Source: Sporodiniella umbellata
Lineage: Eukaryota; Mucoromycota; Mucoromycetes; Mucorales; Rhizopodaceae
Assembly: GCA_025677835.1 (NCBI GenBank)
Contig: JAIXMR010000084.1
Location: 1-57,500, forward strand
Direction: 5' to 3'
Length of the DNA stretch: 57,500 bases
A program made the position numbers and the translations under genes. Under the pieces are notes generated by a model that saw only the letters and a list, made by a program, of their open reading frames with translations, ran no database searches and was not told where the DNA came from. Shown here in pieces: positions 31,269 through 41,630 of this stretch. Each line of letters opens with the position of its first letter. The first letter of the stretch is position 1.

Positions 31269-34012
31269 TTATCGTTGTTCCGCAATAGACAGCAGGTCTC
31301 TATAATCATGAAGTTTGCTTTCCTCTAATCTTAACCCTAAGGCAATCATAATGTGACATGTTTTTTTCATTTGGCTGAAACAGTCCGTTTCATTTTGACT
31401 CCTCATGCCTATTTCGTTTCTAGATACAATCTGTTCTAGCTCAGACATACGTGAAGAACTAGAGTAAGAGGATGCTAAGTTTGGATGATGGTATTCTGAT
31501 GTTGAAAAGGGGCCCGCTTTAGGTGTCATAATTTTGACTGTTGAGTCAATGCCGGATACAGCTAGTATAGGTAAACTCGGATGCCCCTACAAAGACAGGT
31601 TTGTCTTGTTTAATTATTTGGTAAGCATTCGTACCTTTGTTACATTGACAATTTCACTATCAGCCTCTAATATTTGTACTATGTTTCCTTGTTTTTTATC
31701 CCAAATATACACAAACCCATCATCGCTACCTGAAATAATGTAATTATCGGCTGGACCAAAAAAATTGACCTCCTTGACAGTCTAAAAAAAAAAAAAATGT
31801 GTTGAGCAGCCTGGACGGTCCTGCACGGTATGCGCCGATACAAAGTCTAGTGGTTTAATTATGTATACAAAAACACACTTACTTCTGAATTCAAATGTCC
31901 CGAATACCTTTTTTTGAAAGGAACCAAGTTTTTTTCGTACAAAACACTATCCTCAAACTCATATCTCAGATCATCATCCTCACTCGACTCAAACTCTAAA
32001 TCAATAGGTCTATCCCCTACCACTTGAATATCGTCCAAAAGGTCCCAAGAAAAATACAATGTAGATTCAGGCTCTCTTGGAGAATCGTAAAAACCAGAGA
32101 GTGTGGATAGCTGATTGTGCAATTTTTCAGCCAAATTTCTGTTGATAGGCAAGTCTCTTTCTGGATGATGCGAACAAGCTTCAGTACTAGGAATTGTAAA
32201 GCATCCATAAAAACCGGATCGATTTCCATCGTCATTAAAAGAGAGTAAAAGCCAAGAAGCAAAGTAATTGCCAACTGCCTGATTATACAGACCTTTCCAT
32301 GTACAGGGGGAAAGTAGTTTGGCTAATTTCAGCTCTTCTTTGGCCATCAGGAACTCATAACTTTCAAACTCAAATTGCAGTGGTGGATTGAGTTTGAGGG
32401 CTGTTTCATTATTGTGAATTTTGCCATGGTCCTGTAGACACTTTCTAATACGTGTCAATGCGCTAATGATCAGGGTAGCCTCTTGTAGCAATCTAGATTC
32501 AATAAAAAGAGTCGTTTTTTTCCAAGGTGTTAGATCGTAATACGTGATCTGTATGTAATCCTGGATTGCTTGATGAAGCAAGCGTTTGCTGGCCTGTAGA
32601 ATCTCTTCACAGCTTTTTTCCTTGAATATTTTTATCAGCGCTTCCCAGTCTTTGATACTTTTATCCCTTTGTAGAACACACTCTTTGCCAACCAAATCGG
32701 CTATTGGATATGGGGAAAAGTAAGCCGGACGGCGTATGCTTGATAAAGACTCATAAGTGGGCAGTGTAGAGATTGGCTCGAGCGGTTCTTCATTTATATT
32801 AAATAGGTAAATAGCGCTATTGGACCAACTACCAAGCAACTTTCAACAAATGATTGAGTAATTGCCCTGTCTTTCTTTTATATATACATATATATATATA
32901 GTATTACTTCATAACCGTTAAAGTCGCTAAATTTGACAGCAGTCAATTCCTTACTTTCCCTTCCAAATGTGTCATTTGTCGAAGTGAACCTTTTGACACT
33001 TTCACCTGTAGAATGCATTCTTCGATCGTGAAGATAAATATACTCGTCCTCGCCTCCTCCTACTGCAAAGTAGTTTTGATTCCGTTGATTGATAGATAGA
33101 GAATATATGTCTATTTCTTTGCGGCTATAGTGAACCAAAGGGGGTGGGCACCGAACTGGTAGACGTGTGTTGTTTAATCTTTGTTGTGTTAGTAACATAG
33201 ATGTAAAGTCGGGTATATCTGACAAATTTTCGTAATAACCAGTGTCTATCCTGGAGCATTCATGACGAACACGGAGATCAAAATGTCTTACGGTACCTTA
33301 ATGGGGAAAAAATAAAGCTAAGGTTTGCATAAAACGTATTTTTGGATGCGTTTACCGTCTATAGAACAAGACAGAAATTCGTTTGGATTATTTTCAAATA
33401 CCCCTAGCTTTTGAACTGACTGTTTGTGACAAAAGTACAAATAGTCTATGGGCGCTTCTCGAGTAGTATCAAAAATACGTATTTGAGCGTCAAAAGATCC
33501 AGAAATGACTATATGATCGGAAGTGCTTGGCATAAAATACGCAGAGAGGATGTTTAGGTAATGCCCTGATTTCAAAAAGGTGAATTTAATGCACTTGGAA
33601 ACCTTGTTCGCTCATTACCTGTTTGGATGGAAGAAACCAGCTCAAAATCTTTGTTTACATCGTATATATTAAGCTTAGTGTCATCCGAACCAGACAGTAA
33701 GAGTTCTCCAGATGATGACCAGCTAAGTTGACCCAAAATAAAATAAAAACTCTACTTTCGTCAGACGTTCAAGTTTTATATCAACTGCTTACTCTAGTGT
33801 GTTTATACATCCATCATGGCCTTTTAATTCTTTTTCTAGTGTTAGTTGTGATATAACCAGTTCATTGCTACTAGAGTATTCAACTATATATTTTAAGTAC
33901 AAAGCACAACTTGTAAATATGGTCCGTGTTTACCTAGCCGTTGCCATGAATAACCTTGCAACCCCACGTTGTAGCGTCTATCTCTCAAGTGTTTATAAAA
34001 CAAAGATCCCAT
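31269..34012 (-). CDS. WD40 protein of the DCAF6/DCAF8/WDTC1 type (764 aa)
   Basis: Likely substrate receptor for a CUL4-DDB1 ubiquitin ligase, by family. Exons: 34012-33934, 33883-33793, 33722-33619, 33565-33356, 33296-32908, 32839-31883, 31781-31635, 31586-31269. The N-terminus MGSLFYKHLRDRRYNVGLQGY leads into repeats: KGHDGCINTLDWSSSGELLL and GSDDTKLNIYD, then SGSFDAQIRIFD, SIDGTVRHFDLR and GGGEDEYIYLHDRR. LLGSWSNSAIYLFN follows. A helical insertion of about 300 residues, including a TPR-like stretch, precedes the last blades. These show NFFGPADNYIISGSDDGFVYIWD and HPSLPILAVSGIDSTVKI, the part most diagnostic for this family. The C-terminus is a Ser-rich segment plus one helix. It is divergent from the U1-C gene. 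Confidence 0.85.
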
Positions 34013-34606
34013 GTATTAAGGAAAGAAAGAATAAAAAAAAAAAAAAAAAAGATATAAATTTGGGGTCTAGATAAAGACATCTGCGGAATAACAATTTTTG
34101 TGCAGAGTGTCAAATGGGATAAAACTACCCACCCATCCAAGGTCTTTGCTGTACTTGAGAAAAAAAAAAAGCAGGAGGATTTAACGATAGACTTAGCTAT
34201 CTATCTTTTTAAAGCAATAATTTTCAGACGACACCCCTTGAAGTTGATTGTCTGTTTCTATATTTTATCGAGCTTTTTTTACAGAACTACTTTCGTTCAC
34301 TATGCAAGTAAGTAAAAGTTTTTGTTGTGTTACTTGACTGTTCTTATTCAAGATTGTTTCGAATAGCTGTTTCTCTAGAAGCAAAGATAAAGCTTAAGTA
34401 TCCCTTTTTTTTTTTCAAGATGAAGCATACATAGCAGAGGTTCATACTAGACCAATGAAATGGTATTTTAAACTACAGATAGCTTTTGCATCGAGCTTTG
34501 AGGTAGGTTATAATACAAAGATAATTTCAAACTACGCTTTCCGGTCACTTTCAGCAGAGATTGCTCTTTTTAACCTGTTTTTCTTTTCTCGAATTATTGT
34601 AAACAG
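34013..34606. promoter_or_regulatory. Divergent region between the WD40 gene and U1-C
   Basis: Nearly 600 bp between opposed start codons, holding an A run at 34033-34051. It should carry both promoters. Part of it (34228-34602) also has exon-like structure, listed separately. Confidence 0.45.
34228..34602 (+). other. Possible coding exons of an unassigned gene
   Basis: Three segments can be spliced in phase: 34228-34307, 34420-34502 and 34555-34602, with good donors (GTAAGT, GTAGGT) and T-rich acceptors. They encode a hydrophobic stretch (RRHPLKLIVCFYILSSFFY), then HYANEAYIAEVHTRPMKWYF, then a hydrophobic end with a stop at 34600, five bases before the U1-C ATG. I could not find a start codon or an upstream exon, and I recognise no family. 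It may be a small membrane-protein gene, a leader of the U1-C transcript, or chance. Confidence 0.25.
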
Positions 34607-35437
34607 ATGCCAAAATATTATTGTGGTAAAAGACATTACTTTAATATAAAACTCGTTAATTGTTTTTCTTTTCGTATATTTTTTCCTGTTTTTTTTTTAT
34701 TATTATTATTATTTTTATTTTGCATTCTAGAATATTGCGACATTTTTTTAACTCATGATAGTTGTAAAGTAATGCATAATCGAAAAGTCTTTGTATACAT
34801 GTATTGACGTACGCCCAAAAATAGCATCTGTCAGAAAAGCGCACAATGCAGGAAAGAATCACATTTTGAATGTTAGAAACTATTATGCTGGTAAATTGTT
34901 ATCGATTTGAAAATTTTGTTTTTTTAAAACCGTAATAGAGATCAGTCAGGACAAAGCACAGGCCATTATTGACGAGATCACACGCGCTTATGACAATGCC
35001 TCTGCAGGTAAAAAGAAATAATAAAAAAAACAGTGATTCTCACTCTTCCAACAGTGTTACCGCCTCAATATGCTGGATACCCTCAATTTGGATGTAAGTT
35101 CTTTTGTTAAAGAGCTTCTTGAATAATGAGATTTTTTTGTATGTATATAGTTGGTGGTCCAGGCTTCCCCGGCAGGCCCCCAATGCACATGATGGCCAGG
35201 CCAGGGTTTCCCTTTCCCCCACCACCAGGTCAGTTTATGCCCCCTCCACCAGGATTTAGGCCCCCTCCAGGTAAAAAACAGGTGGTCAAGACTGATACTC
35301 ATTTTTGCATAGGACAACGACCTCCACCTCCTGGTATGTTTCCTAATGGAAGGCCGCCACCACCTACTGGCCCAGGATTTTTTCCACCTGGCCAAGCACC
35401 TCCATCTCAGCCGCCCGTTTCATCAACACCTCATTAG
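34607..35437 (+). CDS. SNRPC: U1 snRNP protein C (156 aa)
   Basis: Core U1 snRNP component that stabilises 5' splice-site recognition in the nucleus. Exons: 34607-34625, 34731-34763, 34825-34890, 34939-35007, 35055-35093, 35151-35270, 35313-35437. The U1-type zinc finger is complete once spliced: MPKYYCEYCDIFLTHDSSS, then VRKAHNAGKNH, then NVRNYY. A helix (AQAIIDEITRAYDNAS) and a long Pro/Gly/Met-rich tail (PPPPGQFMPPPPGF and similar) follow. AGKNH has Lys where most relatives have Arg. The last intron (35271-35312) is 42 nt and divisible by three without a stop. The first exon has only 19 coding bases. Having a splice-site recognition factor here is of interest because this window carries several GC-AG introns. 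Confidence 0.93.
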
Positions 35438-35571
35438 AATAAAATGCATATATTTTATAACAAAGAAATCACGTGTCATGCAATTACTTCCAAAAACAAA
35501 TACGGAGTCTTTAATTTTTTTCTTCCCTTTTCCTTTTATTTTTGTTGTTTGTCCTCTTTAAGCACTCCAAA

Positions 35572-36848
35572 ATGGGTTCTTACTTCTCAAAGCAAAAGGT
35601 ATTTTTTCTTTTAAACAAAAAAAAACAGTGTTTGGAAATTGACGCAAAGTGTACTTGGGCTCGTAGGAAGATTCGAGCGATTTCGAAAAGGTTCTTTCAG
35701 AATTAGACAAAAAAATACAAGAAGCAGAAATAAAGCTATCAGAGCTCAAGATACGTCAAAGGCGAACTAGCTTTATGGGCATAATTTATGTACTGATTAT
35801 ATGGATTGTGTGCCTTGTATATCTTCTTTTGAAAGCAAGAGATCCTTATGCCGCGACACAAGAGTACCTCGTGGCAGGTTTACCTGTGATTTTATTGCCT
35901 ACTGGGTAAAGTGCATATAGTAAGAAGGAAAAAAGCTGATTTTTTTTTTTTTTTTTTTGGATAGAATCTATTATATACGAAAAGGGCTGGTTTACTACTA
36001 TGAGCGTAAGCAAAAAAACAAAGAAAGTGTCCTTTCTGTGCTTCGTAAAGAGCAAAGAGAAAAAATTGAAGAACTTAAAAAAAAGACGTCATACTACACA
36101 ACTCAGTCATTGATCGATCGCTATGATGACAGTAAGAAAAAGGCAAAGAGCTCTAATGTAGAGAAAGAAAGACGAGAAAAGCCAGGTATGTGTGGATTTG
36201 CTTTGTTATTTCTTGTTTTTTTCTCTTAAAAAGCTATTTTGTAAAGTATCTGCACCCCAAACTCGTGGACCTAATAACGCGCCTCAACGTGTAATGAATC
36301 AACCCATGCGTCCACTTCCTATGAACGTACCCAGACAGCATATGCCTTTAGCCCCACAACCGACGAAGTCTCAGCCCCAATGGTATGATAAATTGGTAGA
36401 TGCTTTGGTAGGAGAGGTGGGACCAGAAACAAAGTACGCATTAATATGTACGCATTGCTTTGCGCATAACGGCTTGGTCTTAAAAGAAGAGTACGAGTCG
36501 ATCCGTAAGTTAGATGCGAGTAAAAAGGAGGAAGTGGGGGAGGGAAAAAGCTGACTTTTTGGAATAGAATATACATGTCCTGTCTGTAAACAGTTCAATC
36601 CCTCGCGTAAACAAAGCACAGCCGAAGCCATCTTGGAAACGCCCAAGCCAGAGTCGCCTCAAGCTCTGATCAAAGACGAGCCAGAATCGCAAGAAGCATC
36701 TACGGTGAGTCCGAGAGCAGTGAGAGGCGCTATAAGAGAACTAAAAAAAGCTGTCGAACAGGATAAAGAGGAAGGCACAGACACAATTGCTGACCGTGTC
36801 AGACAACGTCATTCCCCTAATAGAGAAACTGAAGAAGATGAACAATAA
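35572..36848 (+). CDS. LNP1: Lunapark ER-junction protein (341 aa)
   Basis: Endoplasmic-reticulum membrane protein that stabilises three-way tubule junctions. Exons: 35572-35598, 35667-35905, 35965-36185, 36247-36504, 36568-36848. MGSYFSKQK has Gly at position 2, compatible with N-myristoylation as in the animal protein. A coiled coil (VLSELDKKIQEAEIKLSELK) precedes two hydrophobic segments (IIYVLIIWIVCLVYLLL and LVAGLPVILLPTG). A basic coiled coil with LIDRYDDSKKK comes next. The zinc ribbon is YALICTHCFAHNG followed by YTCPVCKQFNPSRK, which requires intron 36505-36567 to be removed. The C-terminus is an acidic and basic low-complexity tail. Order and motifs match human lunapark throughout. 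Confidence 0.93.
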
Positions 36849-37075
36849 TAAAAAGTGTACAGCTAAAAAAAAAAAAAAAAAAAAAAAAAGTGAATTGTAT
36901 TTCATTGAATGCAACATGTTATTTTAGCACGTCTTGTTTTCTTCAGTTTCCGTATCTTATTAAAAGGAGCGAGTTCTTTCTCCTATTTAGGGAATATGGA
37001 GTTGGAAAAGAACGACTATTTTTCCGAGGAGAAGCAGGGAATTGTATACACAATGTTTTATTATAAATGAGAAGT
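36849..37075. other. Convergent 3' spacer
   Basis: 227 bp between the lunapark and SUR7-like stop codons, with an A run at 36867-36889. No gene is expected. Confidence 0.6.
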
Positions 37076-38064
37076 CTAGTATGAATGATATGCTTGATTA
37101 GGTTGGGGATAGGCCTCCATGGTTTGCGGTGTCTGGGTGTAATGGTATACGGGGGACTGAGGCTCATGTGGTTTTTGTTCTTGGCCGTACGGCTCTACTT
37201 TTTGTTGAGTAGGAAAAAGACCGGACGGAGTGTTGATCACTTCGGGTGAAAATTCGGGCTGATAAGCTTCGTTTGCTTTAGCAGTACTGCTATCGTCGTT
37301 CAGGGTATATACATCTTGACTGACGTTTTTCACAAAGAAGCTAAGAAGAAAGCAGATAAAAGTAAGTAGAGTGCATAGGACACCAAAACCGTAAAGGTAG
37401 ATGGCCCCTCCCCAATGATGGGACAAGCCAGAGACCGAGTGTTCTAAAAGGGGAAGTCCTTTTAAGAAGACAACAAGCACGAGCGCCAGACCAGCGGCTC
37501 CGACAAGGAAGCTGAGTAGACTGGCAAATGAACCGATCAACGGAATTCGATTGCTATCTCGATTTTTACGCAAGAACAGTGTACCTAGCAACAACGTCAG
37601 AGAAATGAATGTATGGCAGAATGCTAAAAGTTTTACATGAAAAGGCCATAAACGCGAAGACGGTGGTCGGGAGGATAATGGCAATAGACTTGAATAATGA
37701 ATTGATTTTCGAGGAGGCAACCAGGTCGGTATAGGTCGAGATTTTTGCAGGGGAAGCACCAAGTAGTGCAGCAAATTGGTTGACATCTACAAAAATATGA
37801 ATGGATGCCGTCTATTCAGCATTTCTTACCAAACGAGTAGGCTGGTAAAGAAGGAGTGCATGATTGAGGTGAAGAGCTGGTATTGTAGTATAGGCAAGAG
37901 TTGTATGCACCGTACCTTATCGACCTAAGTGTTGTAGCGTCTTTCAATTCTACAAAATACAATCGATTCAATGCTGATGAAGAAAACGTGGTGCCAACAT
38001 TAGCCAGTATCAGCAACACCATGGAAGTCACGCTAAACAGGAATGATATAAAATGTAAAGCCAT
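37076..38064 (-). CDS. SUR7/PalI-type tetraspan membrane protein (297 aa)
   Basis: Exons 38064-37830, 37786-37637 and 37584-37076. Four hydrophobic segments are visible: FISFLFSVTSMVLLILANVG near the N-terminus, SIAIILPTTVFAFMAFSC, IGSFASLLSFLVGAAGLALV and YLYGFGVLCTLLTFICFLLSF. The long first extracellular loop contains two Cys (NSCLYY and QSCTPSL). The cytosolic tail is rich in Pro, Gln, Tyr and Ser (QPEFSPEVI, HYTQTPQTM). This plan matches the SUR7/PalI family of plasma-membrane proteins linked to eisosomes, pH sensing or cell-wall integrity. The intron at 37636-37585 is essential; without it the second membrane segment changes frame. A specific orthologue cannot be named. Confidence 0.8.
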
Positions 38065-40064
38065 CCTCAAAAGAGTTTTCAACAAAGAAAAAAGAAAAAG
38101 AAAAGAAAAGCAAAGTAATAGAGTCCTTGATCTGTTTTGTGCAAAGTTTTTTTTTTTTTTTTTTTTAATATTTAATATTGTACAACCCAGTCAAGTACAG
38201 CTTGTCTATGTGAAACAGCTGTCATCTCAGTCATTTTCTGTGATACATGTAGCCAGTGATAATGGGTATTCAATATCTGTGTTTTGCAATCCAAATGGAT
38301 TCCATTAGCTTTACCAATGCTTTAAATTTGTTTTTTGTTTTATTTTCAGTTTTTTCCTAAGAAAAAAATCGTTTTCTGTTTCTTATAATGGTAGCCCAGT
38401 GTTAATAATGGCTTAGGGCCACGCGAAAAGCAGAGATTATGGATTGTCAGGAAAGTCAAAATCTACATTTGGCACCCAAAAAACAAGAATAGAAAAACTT
38501 TCAGCTAAAAATAAATGACATTTGCTCATCGTTTTTCCTTTTATCGGGAGAATACTTGCTCCCCTCCTTCTCCTTATGGCTCTTCAAATTAATTTGCAGT
38601 TTACGTCAAGATAAAAGAAGGGTCACTTTGGTGGTCTGGCCGCTCACACGTGAGCATTTGATGCACACATGGCCATTATCTTTGATTCAGTTCTCCTCAT
38701 AATTGTGTTTTAAGAATAAAAAAAGAGCGTTACAGTTGAACTAATAAGGTTTTTCTAAACAAAACAAAACCTTCATTTTACAGGCAATCATTTTATCCTA
38801 TTTGTAAGCTGAAGGCCCTGTGTAACCGTTACCCAAAAAAAAGACAGAAATGATACGATTGCCAAATAGCCGTTTGTTTTACACTTTTTAATGTTCAAGA
38901 GTTACCAAAAAATCACGCAAAAGGAACATCTAGTTTCATCCAAACGGTATATAATTTATTGCAGAGAAGCCTGCTTTTTGTAGTTTATCAGGTAGATCTT
39001 TTTGAGACATACAACCCACTTGTTTATCAACCCATTTTTTTAAACATGCCTCGTTAAAAAACTTTAAAGAAATTCTGAAAGGCAGAAATTTTTTCTGATG
39101 TCTTTACAAATATGGTTTTGGTAGCTAAAACTGAGAAGAAAACAGCCCAGACTTTGATATAACCTGGTGAGGATATAGCAAAAAGAGAAAGCTTGTATTT
39201 CTATTTATTTTACACAATCAACTTTTCAAGTCTATGAATAATCTGGGAAAACCGAGATATAGATTTCAAAAGATGTATTTATTTTTAATCAAGCCATCCA
39301 GTTTACTTCAATCTTTTGTAGCCCCAAGGTATATTACACATCCATTCAAAACTTTTTCCTTTTTTCAACTCCTATAACAACGTTCTTTTTTCAAACAAAA
39401 ACAAACAAACAAACGTGACCTGCTCTATCAAAATGCAAATGCTCGCATTCTCTTGCTAATCAGCTATCAATAAGATTTGGTTTTCTTTATAAAAACTTCT
39501 TTGGTGATTGTACTGTTGGGTCTATTTGAGCGTGTTGATGTCTAAATTGAATTGTAAAAGAGCAGGGCTGATGGGATGGAAACTCAATGTTGGCTTGAAT
39601 AAATACCTAGTACATTTTTTTTTCTTAAGGGAACAACTACAGAATATGCTTCTAAAAAGACCTTGTGAAAAAAAAAGACGGTCAAGCATGACCGTAGGCC
39701 AAAAAACATCCAAAGGAAAACTGAGTTTTTAAGCTTTGACAGTTGCAGACACTGGAAATAAGAGATTACTGTAATATTGCGGCATAAAGAGTCGCTTCTA
39801 TTCTAAGCTCAAACTTTGTTTCTTCAGAAGCTTTGAGCTAGTTATGCACTGAAAGTTTTGGACCTAAAGAGCAACATTACTGCGCAAATTGTAGTGGCTT
39901 CTTGGATGTCCCTGTCAAATTTTCAATCTCAGTTTGCCTTTGTAACAGTATTTTGACTCAAAATCGTCTGATGAAAATGCCAAAAAAAAAAAAAAAAAAA
40001 GATAATAAAAACCTACCCCATGTTCCTAGCCTTCTCTTTCTCCAACCTTTTCTTGTATTTCTAA
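38065..40064. other. Gene-poor 2-kb region between divergent genes
   Basis: Between the SUR7-like start and the COX15 start. It is AT-rich with a T run (38144-38166) and an A run (39982-39999). Short frames (37901-38308 antisense to the SUR7-like gene, 39508-39732) have no motif. The 3' third should be the COX15 promoter. I see no RNA gene. Confidence 0.5.
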
Positions 40065-41467
40065 ATGTTTCGAGCAGCCTTTAAGCGCTCTTTCTCAGGC
40101 GCCTTTCACTCACCACTCAAACCTGTTGTCGTCTTGAGACCACAGCTGAAGTCGTTTTCCACCATTCAGCCTATTCGTTTGACACCTTTTAAACACTTTT
40201 TACCTCAAAAACGCTTTATCCAAACCAGAGTAGCCGAGACAACAAAACCTATTGTAGGTCACTGGCTATATTTCAATGCCGGCCTTATTTTTGCTATTGT
40301 TGTTGTTGGAGGACTGACCCGATTGACTGAGAGCGGTCTGTCTATCACTGAATGGAATGTGATCTCAGGCATGAAGCCTCCTCGATCTCAACAAGAATGG
40401 GTTGAAGAGTTTGAAAAATACAAACAGTTTCCTGAATACAAAATGTATGTAGTTTACATTATAACGATCAGGATCTAAAGCTGCTTTTTATTTAGATTGA
40501 ATCGTCATATGACTTTGGAAGAATTCAAAAATATCTTTTATTGGGAATGGTCCCACCGTATGATTGGAAGATTCATTGGCATGTCATTCATTGTGCCTGG
40601 TTTGTATTTTGCTTCAAAAGGCCACATGACAAAGCGCGTCATGAAACAAACATTTGGTATATCCTGCCTATTAGGATTCCAGGTAAACTGTTGTATACGG
40701 TAAAGCTATATTGGTTTTCTTATTAGTTTTATTTTTTTTTTTAAAAAAAGGGTTTCATGGGTTGGTATATGGTTAAGTCCGGACTTTCTGAAGCCCTTAT
40801 GAAGGAACCTGGAGCCGTTCCTCGAGTCAGTCAATACCGTTTGACTGCTCATTTAGCCACGGCTGTTGCTATTTACGGCGCCACCATCTTTACTGCTGCA
40901 GACATCTTACGCCAACATAAAATTGCCACTGGCCAATACCCTGCTTCTACTGCAGCTATGCTTAACAATCCTGTTTTGAAGAGATTCCGTATTGCCACAC
41001 ACAGTTTAGGGTCCCTTATCCTGTTCACATTGCTTTCAGGTGGTTTGGTTGCTGGTCTGGATGCTGGCTTAATATACAACGAATTCCCCCGGATGGGAAC
41101 TGGCTTTGTGCCTCCCAAGGATGAGCTCTGGTCAGATCGTTACGTTAAGCCTAACGACGGCGGAAAATGGAGAAACTTTTTCGAGAATCCTACTACTGTT
41201 CAATTTGACCATCGTACTTTGGCTGAGACAACAGCTACTCTGACAACAGCTCTCTGGGCTTATTCGAGAACTTTGCCTTTGCCCAAGAATGCTCGCGTCG
41301 CTGTAAACACAATGATGGGTGCTGTTGTCCTTCAAGTTACCTTGGGTATCTCTACTTTAATTTATATGGTGCCTATTGAATTGGCTGCTGCTCACCAAGC
41401 AGGTGCTCTGGCGTTGGTTTCTTCAAACTTCTGGCTAATTCACGCTTTACGTCGTGTTCCTCTATAA
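40065..41467 (+). CDS. COX15: Heme A synthase COX15 (427 aa)
   Basis: Inner mitochondrial membrane enzyme that hydroxylates the C8 methyl group of heme O to make heme A for cytochrome oxidase. Exons are 40065-40444, 40496-40682 and 40751-41467. About 60 residues rich in Arg, Ser, Phe and Pro ([17 protein letters not shown]...) form the presequence. The core begins [20 protein letters not shown] followed by [15 protein letters not shown], the family hallmark. [20 protein letters not shown] has the conserved His-Arg. [24 protein letters not shown] and QFDHRTLAE carry the remaining conserved heme-ligand or quinone-side His residues. [12 protein letters not shown] closes the last helix. The joins restore the family reading EYKILNRHM and LGFQGFMG. 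It is convergent with the Kap123-like gene. Confidence 0.95.
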
Positions 41468-41557
41468 TAATAATAAAAAGGGATGTACTTTATTGTTTTT
41501 TCTCTGTAAACTTAGAGATTGGAATAAATATTATAAAAAGGGAACTTTCTAGTAGGG

Positions 41558-41558
<1 letters not shown>

Positions 41559-41588
<30 letters not shown>
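41559..41588. repeat. (TG)n microsatellite
   Basis: About 14 TG units in the short spacer between the COX15 and importin stop codons. Confidence 0.95.
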
Positions 41589-41590
<2 letters not shown>

Positions 41591-41630
41591 AAAGGAAGAG
41601 CATTATTTCCTTTCTTTTGATTACTTTTTT

